Source: Oxyruncus cristatus (lineage: Eukaryota; Chordata; Aves; Passeriformes; Cotingidae). From it: a stretch of DNA of 64,000 bases. The notes under the pieces are model-generated. The model had not been told where the DNA came from. It was given only the letters and a program-made list of their open reading frames with translations, and did not search any database. The position numbers and the translations under genes were made by a program. Positions 11,342 through 23,377 of this stretch are shown here, piece by piece. Location: assembly GCA_013399855.1 (NCBI GenBank), contig VXAY01004089.1, positions 376,365-440,364 on the forward strand. The letters are read 5' to 3'. Every line of letters starts with the position of its first letter. Position 1 is the first letter of the stretch.

Positions 11342-11535
11342 GCATAGCAAATGAATCTAAAAAACTCTATGGAGCACAGTTCCACCCTGAGGTGAGCCTC
11401 ACAGTGAATGGGAAGATGATCCTGAAGAATTTTTTGTATGACATTGCGGGATGCAGCGGCACCTTTACAGTGGAGAACAGGGAGCTCCAGTGCATCCAGG
11501 ACATCAAGGAGAAAGTGGGCTCTTCAAAGGTCCTG
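11342..11535 (+). CDS. GMPS: GMPS exon 6 (His/Glu of the triad)
   Basis: Completes Gly176 and encodes residues 177-240. IANESKKLYGAQFHPEVSL carries His190 and Glu192, which with Cys104 form the glutaminase triad. It then runs NFLYDIAGCSGTFTVENREL into the linker to the synthetase domain. Ends KVL|, with a strong donor gtgagt. Leaves in phase 0. Confidence 0.97.
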
Positions 11536-11828
11536 GTGAGTGCCTTGGCTCGAAGCTGAAAGGTTTATTTGCAGAAGCACTGATAGTTGTTCAGGTTAAT
11601 TTGGAAGATGCAGAGTTGTCATGATTTGGGTCATACATTAACCAGGTTTTAGAAAAATTGCACAGTTGGGCCAACGTGTTGTTTGATTTCTTGTTTGCTT
11701 CCAAGTCACTGACTGTAGGTCAGTGCTCTGTTCTCATCCTCCCGGCTATGTCTGAGTTGTGTGCTAACACTTTCCCCACAGACAGCTGCCCAAATTCAGG
11801 TTGTTTTCCCGTTTTCCCTCCTGCCCAG
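11536..11828 (+). other. GMPS: GMPS intron 6
   Basis: Short intron (293 bases). It has a pyrimidine-rich end (ccctcctgcccag) and nothing else. Confidence 0.9.
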
Positions 11829-11994
11829 GTGCTGCTCAGTGGCGGGGTGGACTCCACAGTGTGCACAGCCCTGCTGAACCGGGCCCTGAACCGCGACCAG
11901 GTCATTGCCGTGCACATCGACAACGGCTTCATGCGCAAGAGGGAGAGCCAGTCCGTGGAGGAGGCCCTCAAAAAGCTGGGCATCCAAGTGAAAG
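11829..11994 (+). CDS. GMPS: GMPS exon 7 (ATP-pyrophosphatase P-loop)
   Basis: Encodes residues 241-295 plus one base of Val296. VLLSGGVDSTVCTALLNRAL contains the PP-loop SGGVDST, which binds the ATP phosphates used to adenylate XMP. It continues VIAVHIDNGFMRKRESQSVE. Like exon 2 it is GC-rich compared with neighbouring exons. The donor AAAG|gtacca gives phase 1. Confidence 0.97.
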
Positions 11995-13484
11995 GTACCA
12001 CAGCTCTGCTCTGTGTGCCTGGCACCGCTGATGGCCTGGCTGTTCTCCCAAAAATCTGCACTCACCGGTCTGTTTTATTGATCTGCTCTTCTCAGACCTT
12101 TTCTGCCAAAGCAAGGTTGGTCATTTGGAGCCACCTGGACCTGCTACCAGGATTCAAACCTAAAATGTTAAGCCTTAATTCATTGGATTGGAGCATACAG
12201 TGAGCTGCCCCATCTCTTGAGTTGTCCATATCTGGTATCTGCAGTTGGAGCCCAGCAGAGCAGTGGGTTTGCGCCTCAGTCACTTCTCTGCTGATGGCTG
12301 AGTGATCCTGTTCAGCTGCTGCAAAACTCCCTGGATTTCCATTTTCTCCAGTATCCTGATTATCACTTGGGGCTTTATTTCTTGCCCTGGATCTCTCTCT
12401 ATGTGTAAACTGAGAGCTCATTTTGGTGATTGAATGCTATTACAGCCAGAATTACTTTTTCAAGGCATTTTTTTCTTGCTTTTAAATAGGTGCAGTTTGG
12501 TTGGTTTTGGAGTAGTTTGTTGAGAACGACGTGGTGACTGGTCACAGGTTGGACTCAGTGGTCTTGGAGGTCTTTTCCAATCTCAGTGGTTCTGTGATTC
12601 TGTGAAGCAATTCATTATGAGTGAGCAGAAAGTGCCTCGACGTGGCCAATGAGAAGGTTCAGAGGTTTAGTTTACCTCAAGTGTGAGGAGGTCAGAGAAG
12701 GCACATTTTGTGCAAACAGCCAGAGCTGCTTTATACTGCCTGGCTGAGTAATTTAGTGAGTAACAGCCGCCTGCTCTGCGGCAGTGCGTGTTGTCAAGGG
12801 ATCCTCCTTTGTTTTGGCCAGGAACTGTGGCACTAGGTGAGCAATGCTTTCCACTGCCTGCCCCTCAAACAGTGCAGCAAAGCCTGAGCTTCATTCTATA
12901 CCCACATTTTTTTAAATTTTGTTTTAGTGGAAAATCCGTGTCTTATTCCTGCAGTCTGTGGAGCAATAAACCTGGGCTCTGGCAGGCAGCCAGGGGAACA
13001 AATTGAGGGAATCCCTTTGCTGCAAGTGCTCCTTCTGTAGGTCAGGGAGTTCAGTGCTGGTGAAAGATGCCAGAGAGCCTCCCAGCTGATCTCTGGGTTG
13101 AGAGCCTCTCTAAATTAAGAGGCATAATGTAGCATGAATAAATAGTGCATCATTTAATTTGGGTTGCAGAAAGGCCTTGGGGAAACCCTGTCCTGTAAAC
13201 TAGTTAAAGCAAGTAAATACAATCTGAGAGGGGAAGCAACAACTGAGCTTTCATATGGTTGTCACACTATGAAAAAATAACAGGTTGATAAGAGAAATAA
13301 AAGGCTTTTGTTACAACTATTTCTTGAGGTATTGAACAGCCCTATTTAATGCAGTTAATAGTCAAAGGACTGGTATGATTTTTATTTTCCTTTTTTTAAA
13401 GCAACAAAATGAAACCTATTTTTTTGCAACCTTGCCTACAAATCTTCACTGACTGTGTCAAAAACTCCCTGTGATTTCCTGCAG
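11995..13484 (+). other. GMPS: GMPS intron 7
   Basis: Contains one short CR1 3' tail at 12536-12605. The rest is unremarkable AT-rich intron ending in tttcctgcag. Confidence 0.9.
12536..12605 (+). mobile_element. CR1 LINE 3' tail
   Basis: Only the last part of a CR1 3' end: caggttggactcagtggtct, ggtcttttccaatctcagtg and the terminal gttctgtgattctgtga. Confidence 0.85.
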
Positions 13485-13636
13485 TGGTGAATGCAGCTCA
13501 TTCATTCTATAATGGTACAACAACTCTGCCCATCTCGGATGAGGACAGGACTCCACGGAAGAGAATTAGCAAGACCTTAAATATGACCACAAGTCCTGAA
13601 GAAAAAAGGAAAATCATTGGTGACACCTTTGTTAAG
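13485..13636 (+). CDS. GMPS: GMPS exon 8
   Basis: Completes Val296 and encodes residues 297-346: VNAAHSFYNGTTTLPISDED, RTPRKRISKTLNMTTSPEEK and RKIIGDTFVK. Part of the ATP-pyrophosphatase domain. The basic stretch RTPRKRI is preserved. The donor is AAG|gtaatg. Enters with two bases and leaves in phase 0. Confidence 0.97.
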
Positions 13637-14025
13637 GTAATGTTTATTTGTTATTTGGTTGATTTTTTTTTTTTTTTTTAAATAAAGTGATTTCTGGATA
13701 CGTCTTTCCCATCAGACTCCTTGATCAGTGGCATCAGTGCTCATGTAGTTTGTGGATGACCTAAGGAGCCACTGGTAGGTTACAGGGAGAATATTGAACA
13801 GGCACTGATGTTCCTGTAGTCTGGAGGTATTTTTTCCATTTTCTGTGCAACGAAATATGGGGTTATAGGACTCTTTCAGCAGTGGGAGAGTATCATAATT
13901 AGTCCTCCTGATTGTTGGTACTGTTACAGCTCAGTATCGTTGCTCAGGCAATCCATTATCTTCTTTAGACCTTGGACAGCCAAAAGTAGACTGCAACTCT
14001 TTGCTTTTTTCTCCCCATCCTGTAG
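13637..14025 (+). other. GMPS: GMPS intron 8
   Basis: Has a run of about 16 T near 13664-13679, then unremarkable intron. The acceptor is catcctgtag. Confidence 0.9.
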
Positions 14026-14199
14026 ATTGCCAATGAAGTTATTGGAGAAATGAACCTGAAACCTGAGGAGGTTTTTCTGGCTCAGGGAACCCTCAGACCT
14101 GATCTCATTGAAAGCGCTTCCCTCGTTGCCAGCGGCAAAGCTGAAGTGATCAAAACCCACCACAACGACACGGAGCTGATCCGGAAGCTCCGAGAGGAG
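14026..14199 (+). CDS. GMPS: GMPS exon 9
   Basis: Encodes residues 347-404: IANEVIGEMNLKPEEVFLAQ, GTLRPDLIESASLVASGKAE, VIKTHHNDTELIRKLREE. The AQGTLRPDLIES and KTHHN motifs are signatures of the GMP synthase ATP-pyrophosphatase domain. Exactly 58 codons, phase 0 at both ends. Confidence 0.98.
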
Positions 14200-15793
14200 G
14201 TACTTGGACATGGGCTCCTGGTGCTCACGGGAGACTGAGTGTCACAAACTAAAAACTTCCGTGTTTTGCTGCTGGGACTGTCCTGCACTGATGGGACCCT
14301 CTGATGAGGCCCTTGAGATTCAACTGTAACATATTGCAATTTATTACACTTTTTTCCTGGTTGCTGCATTCCCAAAGTAGTCAAAACTTTTGGGTATTGT
14401 CCAGCACTGGATACCCAGAAGGATATCAGAGGGTTGAAGGTGGTTCATGCAGTGTGAACAGTGATGTTCTCAGCTGCAACCCAAAAGCTGTTGCCTCACT
14501 CTTACCTCTCAAACAAAGCCATGTTTGGTGAGGAAGCAGAGCAGCACCAGTGCCTTTAGCAGCAGAGCGGTTCAGGCTTCTCAGGAACTGATTTACCTGG
14601 AATTCATGGTGTAATGGGTCACTTTTTCCTTCTTGTCTGTTGTTCTGGACACAAGTCAATGAGTAATCTTTAAGTACTGATACTCCAGACCTGGCACATG
14701 ATGGATTCAGGCAAGAGCAACAACAGTGCTTTTAAAAAAGTGCTTAGCTAAAGGATAATCAGCTCCTGCTGAGAGAAGAACAAAATTCTCCTTATCTTGA
14801 ACCTCTTGTAACATTCAGCCCTTCAAGCAAAGTATGAGAGAGAGAGAGGGAGAGAGGGAGAGAGAATGAGAAAATCGTTTTTAAATGGGTTGGAATGTAG
14901 GGATGGTTCCTGCAGGTACCTCCAGGGGTGAGTTCCTTTTGTTCTTATGCAGCTGCTGCCTCACATTTGTGGTGACCCGTTCAGAGATCTGCCAGCAGCA
15001 CGCTGGTGGCACACACTGTCTTTGCCAGTCAGCAGTTTAAGAACCCCAAGATCTTTCTGAAATGGCCCAAAGTGGACATCTGTGGCTGACAACCAGGAGC
15101 TTGAAGATGATGGGAATGATGGGAACACAAGAGGTTGAAGTGTCTGAAGGCAGGCAGCCCAAGTCCTGTCCCTTTGGTGCTATTCTCAGTCGATCTGTTT
15201 AGTCTGAAGTCCAGAAAAGCTTTTTAAGCACCTTTCCTGTGCACGGCTCTTAAATATCAGCATGTGAAGCAAATGTAGGAGACTGCCCTAATTTGCTTTT
15301 TCTGGCATTAGTTCTCTGTGTTACAAAGTAGTCTAAGAAAGAAGCAACACATCACAGCACAGCCCTGGTGGAAGGTGCTCACTTACCAGTGAGTCTCACC
15401 CACAGGAGAGAGGAGAGCTCCTAATGATCCACACTTCTGATGTTCATCACTGCACAATGAATTTTCAAGGCTTTTGGATTGGTTTGAACATCCAGCAAAG
15501 ACTGGGGAGGTTTGAATTTGTGCAGACAGAGCCAGTTTGGCCTTACAGCTGTGTCTGCACTGCTGGAGCCAGGGATGCTTCTGGCACGAGCTGAAGCTTC
15601 CTTGTCTCCCCCTCTGTCCTGCAGCTCTTTTACAAAGCCCACATTCATGTGGGATTTGTTTCCAGGGTTTATGGAATCCTTGGCACTGATGCTGTGAGGA
15701 GCAGGCCAGTTTTGCTGCCATGACCTAAACACTTGAGGCTTTTTGTTTGAACTTGTGAGCTGGAGTGTAAATTGCCTTTTTTTTTTTTTTCAG
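14200..15793 (+). other. GMPS: GMPS intron 9
   Basis: Contains a (GA)n stretch at 14832-14873 and a long T-rich tract before the acceptor at 15793. No other feature is seen. Confidence 0.9.
14832..14873. repeat. (GA)n simple repeat
   Basis: Purine-only run made of gaga and gagg steps in intron 9, a microsatellite with interruptions. Confidence 0.85.
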
Positions 15794-15899
15794 GGTAAAG
15801 TAATAGAACCACTGAAAGACTTCCACAAAGATGAAGTGCGAGTGCTGGGAAGAGAGCTTGGCCTTCCTGAAGAGCTGGTTTCCAGGCATCCCTTCCCAG
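15794..15899 (+). CDS. GMPS: GMPS exon 10
   Basis: Encodes residues 405-439 plus one base of Gly440: [35 protein letters not shown]. The [12 protein letters not shown] and RHPFPGPGL motifs (the latter completed by exon 11) belong to the conserved C-terminal GMP synthase region. The acceptor follows a long T tract. Confidence 0.97.
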
Positions 15900-16892
15900 G
15901 TATGGGAGCTGGTCTGTGCTGTTGGTGCAGGGCTGTGGATCACGCTGGTGTTGTTCAGCAGATGCTCAGCTGCAGTGTGGTGGAGTATAAAACTGATCTC
16001 TAAACACAGAAAAAATCAATTTACGTTTTTATTTTAGCAGGATCTTGTTTGAGGAAATTTCAGATTTGAGAGCAGCTTAATAAATATACTTAATAAAAGC
16101 AGAAGTGCTGTAACTGAATTTGCCTGAGCTGCACTTGTTCCCTTTCAGCTGCAGCAGCCAAACAGGGATTCTCAGAAAGCGCAGTGAGTGCTGCCTGAGC
16201 TGCCACGTGCCCGTCTTACCTGGGGTAACAGCCTGGCTCTGCCTTGCCAAGGGGCATTTGCTGCTGTGAAAATGAATGCCTGGAGAAAAAACGAGTTCTC
16301 CACCAGAAAACGTGGGAGTGGATAACACAGCCAAGTCCACGGCCTTTCCAGAGGGGCTCTTCCTCTGCCCCCGTGTTTGAGGGCTGGCAGAGCACAGGGC
16401 CTGTGCTAGCACAGCAACATCCTAGGCCAGGCAAGGACCTGCCTTTTCCAGCACATTGCACTTTTATGTTACGTAGCTGAAAGGTCAAACAGCCCTCAGG
16501 GGTCTTTGAAAATGGTGGAGACTCCTCTGTGTTATGGCCAGAGTTCTCAGTTGCCCAGCAAAGGGAGGGAGGAGGATCCTGTTCATTTTGGATTTCCATC
16601 CACCTCTTCATCACCACAAACTGCTCCACTGCACCACCAGCACGTTTGAGGTGTAGGCAATCAATGCTTAAATGTAAATTAATGCTTAGATGTACTGAGC
16701 AGAAATGTCCTTCTGGAATAAACTGTGTGTGGGTTGGGGGGGGGGTTGTCTTGTGGGGTGTTAGGAGAATGGAAGTGCAGGTACAAAGGCAAAATGCACT
16801 GTACTCAGGGACTGACCCACTCTTCCACGTTTCTGGGTGAAAATCAGCTGCCTGTTATTCAGTATAATGTTTTTTTCAATGCTGCTTTGCAG
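15900..16892 (+). other. GMPS: GMPS intron 10
   Basis: No recognisable repeat or gene. A short G run lies near 16735. Confidence 0.88.
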
Positions 16893-17008
16893 GTCCTGGG
16901 CTGGCAATCAGAGTGATCTGTGCTGAAGAACCTTATGTGTGCAAAGACTTCCCAGAAACAAACAACATTCTGAAAATAGTTGCGGATTTCTCTGCGAGTG
17001 TGAAGAAG
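16893..17008 (+). CDS. GMPS: GMPS exon 11
   Basis: Completes Gly440 and encodes residues 441-478: PGLAIRVICAEEPYVCKDFP, ETNNILKIVADFSASVKK. This is the start of the C-terminal domain, which in the family forms the dimer and XMP-binding region. The donor AAG|gtaagg is near-consensus. Leaves in phase 0. Confidence 0.97.
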
Positions 17009-17942
17009 GTAAGGGAGTTGTGAATTTTAATGTGCACAGAAGCAGTGGGATGGTTCTGTAGTGGCCTGCAGTGAGGTTTAATCTGCTAAAAGGTCCAAAT
17101 GACTACTTTGTGCTCTTCAAGGCATGATGAGTCCCAGTACAACTCACTTGAAGCCGTTCAGTGCAGTGGAATTTTACTCCCGTGACTGGTGCAGGTGTTG
17201 AACAATTTCCTGAAAGGGGAAGTTTATTCACCCTTCAGATAGTGAATAAGTTTTGTTGTAGTTAAACTTTGCACAGATGAGATTTCTGGAGATCCTTCAA
17301 ATCACGTAGTTTTAGGGAAAGGTCTTCCCTCTCTGAAATAATTGTAACTTTGTAGGCTTGCACACCCAAGCAGCCAGTGAATGTGTAGCTGACAGTGCAG
17401 GAGTGAGGAACTGGTGCTTGCTGCGTGTCCTGAACCAAAACATGGAGTTTTTAATTGGTGGTTTAAATTCTGCATCTCTTAACTGTGATGACCTTTGTGA
17501 TTGCTCTAAACTCACTCGGAGGTGAAAAGTCCTTAGCAGGGACCTGCTCTGAGGTGTAAGTTCAAAACAGCTTCCCGAAGCTTTTTGGTAAATCCCAAAA
17601 GGCTGATACTTACATCTGCTTTTCCTTTAAAACACGGGGAATTGTAGTGCCACAAAAATGAAAAGTGCAGCTTTGTGAAAGAGAGGGTGAGCACAGGAAA
17701 AGAGCTTCCCCTGTGGCCTTGGAGAGCCTCAGCTTAGAGTACAGACCAATCAAAGAAAAGTGCTTTTGCTAATATTTAATTGTCAAATTAAAGGTATTTT
17801 TTAAATAGTTCCAAGGGGTAAATGTAGACTAAATTTAAGCAAACAGCTACTTTAATAACATTTTTATTTGCACTGTGCAGGTTCTGTTTGAGGGCTTGGG
17901 AGCTTTATTAAACTGAAATGTATTTTCTGCATCCTTGCACAG
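17009..17942 (+). other. GMPS: GMPS intron 11
   Basis: Plain intron sequence, AT-rich near 17760-17870. No repeat family seen. Confidence 0.88.
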
Positions 17943-18068
17943 CCACACACCTTGCTGCAAAGGGTCAAGGCGTGTACAAGTGAAGAAGACCAGGAGAAGC
18001 TGATGCAGATTACAAGCCTACATTCACTGAATGCCTTCTTGCTACCAATCAAAACTGTGGGAGTGCAG
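17943..18068 (+). CDS. GMPS: GMPS exon 12
   Basis: Encodes residues 479-520: PHTLLQRVKACTSEEDQEKL, MQITSLHSLNAFLLPIKTVG, VQ. Exactly 42 codons in phase 0, within the C-terminal domain. The donor is CAG|gtaaag. Confidence 0.97.
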
Positions 18069-19120
18069 GTAAAGGGAGGCATTCCAGGGCTGTTCTGGTG
18101 GGGTGGCAGGCTGGGGAGAAACATGGTGACTGCTGCCTTAAGATGTGGGAATAAAGAGCTTGAGTCCAGGAGACAGACTGCACATGGCTGTGAGAGCTGT
18201 GTCAGTGCTGGTGCAGTGCAGGGGTGTCAGCATAGCTGAAGGGACACTCAGGTAAGTGCCAAGGCTTGGATTTGAGGGTATTATCCAGGTTCAGTGATGC
18301 TGGTCACTCCCAGGCAGTTCCTGGTCACTCCCAGGCAGGTTCTTCACAGCGCTCACAGTCCCACTGACCTCTGCTGTTGCCTGTTGTCACCAATAAGATT
18401 CAGGAGTCTCAGATTAAGTTGGTTAAAAATCCCTCCTTCCAACGTTTGCCCCTTCCTGTACTTTTTTGAATTGCACTAATCCTGGCAAGGACCTGGAGTG
18501 CAGGGAACACTGGGATCTGTGCAGTAGCAGTGTTACTTTCCTGTTCCCTCCTCTGGGGACAGAAATACCATCCAAGTGCTGAGCTGGCATTCCCATGGAA
18601 TTGTGTGCAATAACTTGGAGGATTTATTTACTGAGCAGTCATAGCTGTAAAGAACCTTTCTCTGCACTATCAGTATTGAATTACACATATTTTATTGTCA
18701 CTCTTTAGTGTTGTGTGTGGCTTCTGTGGCTCTCTGCAGTCAGCTTTTGTTAGTGTTTGAAGCTGCAATGTCATCAGATTTCTATACTTTGTCACAAAAA
18801 TACCAACACACAATCAATCCCTCTTCTCTGGTCTCTGTAGATGAATCTTCCCAGTCTAAATCTTTCCTTTTATACATGTATATCTTGATATGTATGTTTT
18901 CCAAGTCTGAATTTTTCCTTTTATACACCATTAGCTCTATTACCTTGCCCTGTGTTTCCTCATCCCCTCAGTATCTCCCACCACACTGATTCCACCAGCT
19001 CGGTGTCTGCTAAAAGTTGGCCCAAAACATGGCCCTGTCACGTGCAGGGTGAAGAGAAGGTCTTGTGAGTAATTCTGGCAGCCAAGTTGCCGTGCAGTTA
19101 CTGCTGTTTGTGCCTTGCAG
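18069..19120 (+). other. GMPS: GMPS intron 12
   Basis: Contains two small internal duplications: ctggtcactcccaggcag twice near 18299-18340, and a roughly 26-base pair of copies near 18850 and 18902 (shared ttccttttataca). No transposable element or gene. Confidence 0.85.
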
Positions 19121-19236
19121 GGTGACTGCCGCTCCTACAGCTACGTCTGTGGCATCTCCAGTAAAGATGCTCCTCACTGGGAGTCCCTGATGTTTCTTGC
19201 CAGGCTCATTCCACGCATGTGCCACAACATAAACAG
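19121..19236 (+). CDS. GMPS: GMPS exon 13
   Basis: Encodes residues 521-558 plus two bases of Arg559: GDCRSYSYVCGISSKDAPHW, ESLMFLARLIPRMCHNIN. GDCRSYSYV is part of the conserved XMP-binding C-terminal region. The donor AACAG|gtaagg is strong. Confidence 0.97.
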
Positions 19237-20580
19237 GTAAGGATTGAATTGTCTTTATTTCTGATGAGCTCATTAATATAGGGAAGCTTAGCATGCACAA
19301 ACATTTTCCTCTTTAGGGTGTAATTTGTTATATGTTGGGCCAGTGTATCATACAGAGGTTACAAATACACAACAAATGAAAATACAGATTTATTTCTAAC
19401 TTGAAAAGAAATTGATAGCCTACCTCCTCATTTTTTAGAGCACTTGATTAGACAACATCCAGTATAACTTAGGCAAATCTCTTCTGCAAGACTCCAGCCT
19501 GCTGATGAGCTGTGCTGTCCTGCAGTTTGGTGTTGCTGTGTGTTAAAAAGGGATTTACATGGGGATGTCAGTTCTAATGGCACAAGGAGAGCTCCAAAGC
19601 TGGGCAGTTTGATCTTAATTGAGCTCTCTGTGAGGATACATTTTCTACCTACTTGATTCCATAACTTTTCCCAGCAACTGACATTGCTTAGACATTAAAT
19701 CAGCTCTGGAGAATCACATCCTCCTTGGCTGGCTGGGGGATTTCTGATGAAACTGCTTCTAATTGCTTATAGCAAACCTTAATTTTCTCACAGAAGTGAC
19801 ACCTACTGACAGAGCTATTATCCTGAAAGGTGAGACCTGGAATTGCTAGATAATTGGTTAAATTAAATGCACAGGGGACAAAAGAAGGTATAAATCAGGA
19901 TTGCCTGTGCAATTTCAGTGTATGCTGGCTGTACAGCTCTGCTGACTTCCTGAGGCTCCTCTGGGCTGAATGCTGCCCCCTGAACCTCCCCCAGCTCTGT
20001 GGGTTGTGCCCTCCCAGGGGATGTTTGCAGCCTCTGCTGCTGTTCACAGGGACAGGGAGACTGGCAGCGAGGAGGGCACTGCAATAGTTGGTGCCCTGCC
20101 CAGCTGTGCTTGCAGGCTTTGTATTGCAAACACAATCTGAACTTGCATATTTTTCTGCTTTGGATTTTAGACAAGTATTCTTGGTTTGTATCCACAAACT
20201 CAGACGACTCGTGCGAGTCCGTCGTGGCAGATCCGTGTCCGAGGCACGAGCAGACATGTCACGCTCTGCTTTGTGCTCTGCAGGGAATGAGGTTAACAGG
20301 AGGAAGCTGGTGTGGCTGGCTTGCATTCAGAAGATATTTTATCACAAACGTAATTATGCAGATGTATAAATTGCAGTGTTAGTGCCCTGTGCTGAACACA
20401 CAGCCCTTCACTGACAATTTAATGGGGGTTTTGCTGGGTTCCTGTTAGAAATGGTAAGCAAAATAAAATATGCTGCCTCCTCGTTCTGTTTGCTCCCTGT
20501 AACACAGGATGCAGTCTGGAGGCCGTTTGTTCTCCTCTGTGAATGTGAAGTGTGTTTTCCCCCCACCCTGTTTGTTGCAG
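19237..20580 (+). other. GMPS: GMPS intron 13
   Basis: No recognisable repeat family or extra exon. The acceptor is tttgttgcag. Confidence 0.88.
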
Positions 20581-20711
20581 AGTCGTGTATGTGTTTGGCC
20601 CCCCGGTCAAGGAGCCCCCCACAGATGTCACCCCCACTTTCCTGACCACAGGAGTCCTCAGCACTTTACGTCAAGCTGACTTCGAGGCTCACAACATTCT
20701 CAGGGAGTCTG
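20581..20711 (+). CDS. GMPS: GMPS exon 14
   Basis: Completes Arg559 and encodes residues 560-602 plus one base of Gly603: VVYVFGPPVKEPPTDVTPTF, LTTGVLSTLRQADFEAHNIL, RES. C-terminal domain. Essentially the human sequence apart from conservative changes. Confidence 0.97.
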
Positions 20712-22421
20712 GTAGGTGCTCCACCTTATCCCGTGGGTCGGGTCCCTGCAGGCCTGGTGGGAATAGTTACAGTGGTGCTGTCAAAATCTATAACCTTCCC
20801 AAATATCTGCAAAAAGTGGTCAACTAATGGGATGACAGACTCTTGTGAAAGTTGCAGAAGCTGATAGCTAAAGGACAGGAATTAATTTTAGGGGATTGTG
20901 GGAAACCAAGGCTTGTCTCTGGCATGCCATGAGGCCCAGAGCTGTGGTGCTTCACTGCACTGCAAACTTGTGCAAAAAGTACTGTCAGCCAGCTGGAAGT
21001 CAGCACAATTCCTTCTCTTTGCTGATCTCAGTCCTCAGAATTTACCTGAAGTAAAGAAACTTGGCAGAGTTTTTAATCAGTGTATTTTTGTGGTAAAAAG
21101 GGAGCCCAAATACCAAGTTTCCAATGGTGCTGATGCTCCTGCCTGCCTGTGGTGCTTTCCTGTTCCTTAACTTGAAGTAAGAGCTGAATTTGTCAACCCA
21201 AACCCTGCACTCCCTGGGAGTGTCCAGTTCCCTGGATATGGTGCACAGCCAGTCTGGGAATGAAGGGTTCTGAGGTTCAGTTTTATGTTTTACTTGATTA
21301 CCTTTGGAGATGTGATCTGTGTGGGAAGCACTGCCTCAGACTTGCCTATATTTTGTATAAATCAAGTTACAACGGATACCTCTTTTTGAGGATCCATGTT
21401 CAGTTTGCAGAACTGTCTGAACAGAACTTGTACAAAATTAACCTCAAAAGGCTGTGGATAACACTGTTGGTTGTGTTGGTAAAACTGTGGCTGTGTCTTG
21501 CTAACTTTTGGTGACACTTGGCTTTGTGTGAATGAATCTCTCCTAAAAATAAGACTGGAGTTATGATTTAGTGAAAAAACCTCCTTGTGCCAGCAGCTGA
21601 GGCCAGGGCTGGCAGAGGGGGGGAGCCTGAGCACTGTGAGCTGCCACACACCTCCATATCAGACTTTTAGACCATGGAAACAGGGAAATTAGGGATCTGT
21701 GTATTGGCTTTCAGGAAGAGATAATTTAGAAAGAAGTGAGAGATGACTGTCTGGGGTTACCTGTCAGCCACCAGCCATGGGGATACTGGAGAACTTTCTC
21801 TTGAAGAGTTCAAAGACTATTCAAAGAATATTTCAAGGACTATTCAAAGACTATTTCAAAGGCGTATTTGTGAATGGGTTTTTATTGGGCTTGATCTGTG
21901 GGGATTGATCAAACCCCATGGCTGTGTTGTGTGGGAAGGAAGGTGGATCTTGGGTTGATTCACAGCAAATTACAGGGATAACAGAGATTATCTGGGATTT
22001 TTCTGCATGCCTGCAAAGACGGAGGATCATCTCAAGTGGTAATTTATAGAATCATAGAAAGGTTTGGGTTGGGAGGGACCTTAAAGCCCATCCAGTGCCA
22101 CCCTCTGCCATGGGCAGGGACACCTTCCACCAGCCCAGGTTGCTCCAAGCCCCGTCCAACCTGACCTGGGACACTTCCAGGGCTGGGGCAGCCACAGCTT
22201 CCCTGGGCAGCCTGTGCCAGGGCCTGCCCAGTGCCTCCAGTGCTAATTTGAGTAGCTGTGGTGATGGCCCGCTGTGGTCTCCAGGGTGTCACAGCAGCAG
22301 GGAGAAGATCCCACGGGCCGTAAGTGCAGCTGCTGGTGTGGAATTTGAAGGAGGCGTGGGAACTCCGTACGCTGGGGTCTGTAACCCACACTAACGCCCT
22401 CTGCACGGCTCTGTCCTGAAG
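20712..22421 (+). other. GMPS: GMPS intron 14
   Basis: Contains an imperfect ttcaaagacta repeat at 21808-21862 and an antisense CR1 fragment at 22046-22230. The acceptor is ctgtcctgaag. Confidence 0.9.
22046..22230 (-). mobile_element. CR1 LINE 3' end, antisense
   Basis: Starts tagaatcatagaaaggtttg, then ggttgggagggacctta, ccatgggcagggacacctt, ggttgctccaagccccgtcc and gggcagcctgtgccagggcc. This is the reverse complement of the avian CR1 3' module. Confidence 0.95.
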
Positions 22422-22594
22422 GTTACGCCGGAAAAATCAGCCAGATGCCAATAATCCTGACCCCGCTGCATTTCGACCGGGACCCCCTCCAGAAGCAGCC
22501 CTCCTGCCAGAGGTCTGTGGTCATCAGGCCCTTCATCACCAGTGACTTCATGACTGGCATCGCGGCCACCCCTGGCAACGAGGTCCCAGAGGAG
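22422..22594 (+). CDS. GMPS: GMPS exon 15
   Basis: Completes Gly603 and encodes residues 604-660: YAGKISQMPIILTPLHFDRD, PLQKQPSCQRSVVIRPFITS, DFMTGIAATPGNEVPEE. DRDPL...QRSVVIRPF...DFMTG is the conserved C-terminal signature. Leaves in phase 0 at GAG|gtaacg. Confidence 0.97.
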
Positions 22595-23377
22595 GTAACG
22601 AGGCCTTCAGGTTCCTCTCCACCAGGAGCTCGTTGCAGAGGGCTCATTTTCACCTTCCTCTCTCTCTCTGGGTTACCTTGACTTTGATTTTCTTGTCGTT
22701 TTTTCTCTTTCACAATATTCATTAACAAGAATACCGTGGTGGTTTGGGAAAACTAGCAAAATATGAGGAGCTGGCAGATGGGTGGGACAAACTTAAAGGC
22801 CTTCCAGCAGAGCTGAGCCAAAATACCACCAAGAAAAGAAGGGAACACCCAGCCATTCCTGGGATTTTGGAATTAATTTTTGCAACTGGAAATAATTATG
22901 TAATGGCTTGCCCTCGATTGACACTTCTGGTTTTAACATCTCAGTGTCCTGTTTGCTCTTTAGGCCACTGAAAGGATTTAGGAGTCAAGTTTGGGCTTTT
23001 TTTTCTGGGAAACTATCCATATCCAGTCTCAGGTACTTTGGTAACGCACAGCAGAGTGGGTTCCTGCTGAACTTCAATATAAACAGCTCTGAAGCTGAAG
23101 AGCTGCTGCCTTTAGGGACGTGTTTTGTGATCCACAGCCTGGTTTAGTCTGTTCTGAAAGTCAGCAAGTCCCAAATGTACCTGCAGGTACCCTAAGCCAG
23201 AGGTTTTGTTTCAGTTGATTGTTAATTGGTGGCCATGTGCCAACGGCAGGAGGCTCTTCCTCCTTTGTGTCTGACAGAATCAGCGTGAGCAGTTTTCCTT
23301 TAAGCTTTTCTCAGATAATTTTCATCAGTTTTGTTTCACACACTTTTTTCTGATATTCCTTTTCCCCTTCACAACAG
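22595..23377 (+). other. GMPS: GMPS intron 15
   Basis: No recognisable repeat or gene. The acceptor is cttcacaacag. Confidence 0.88.
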
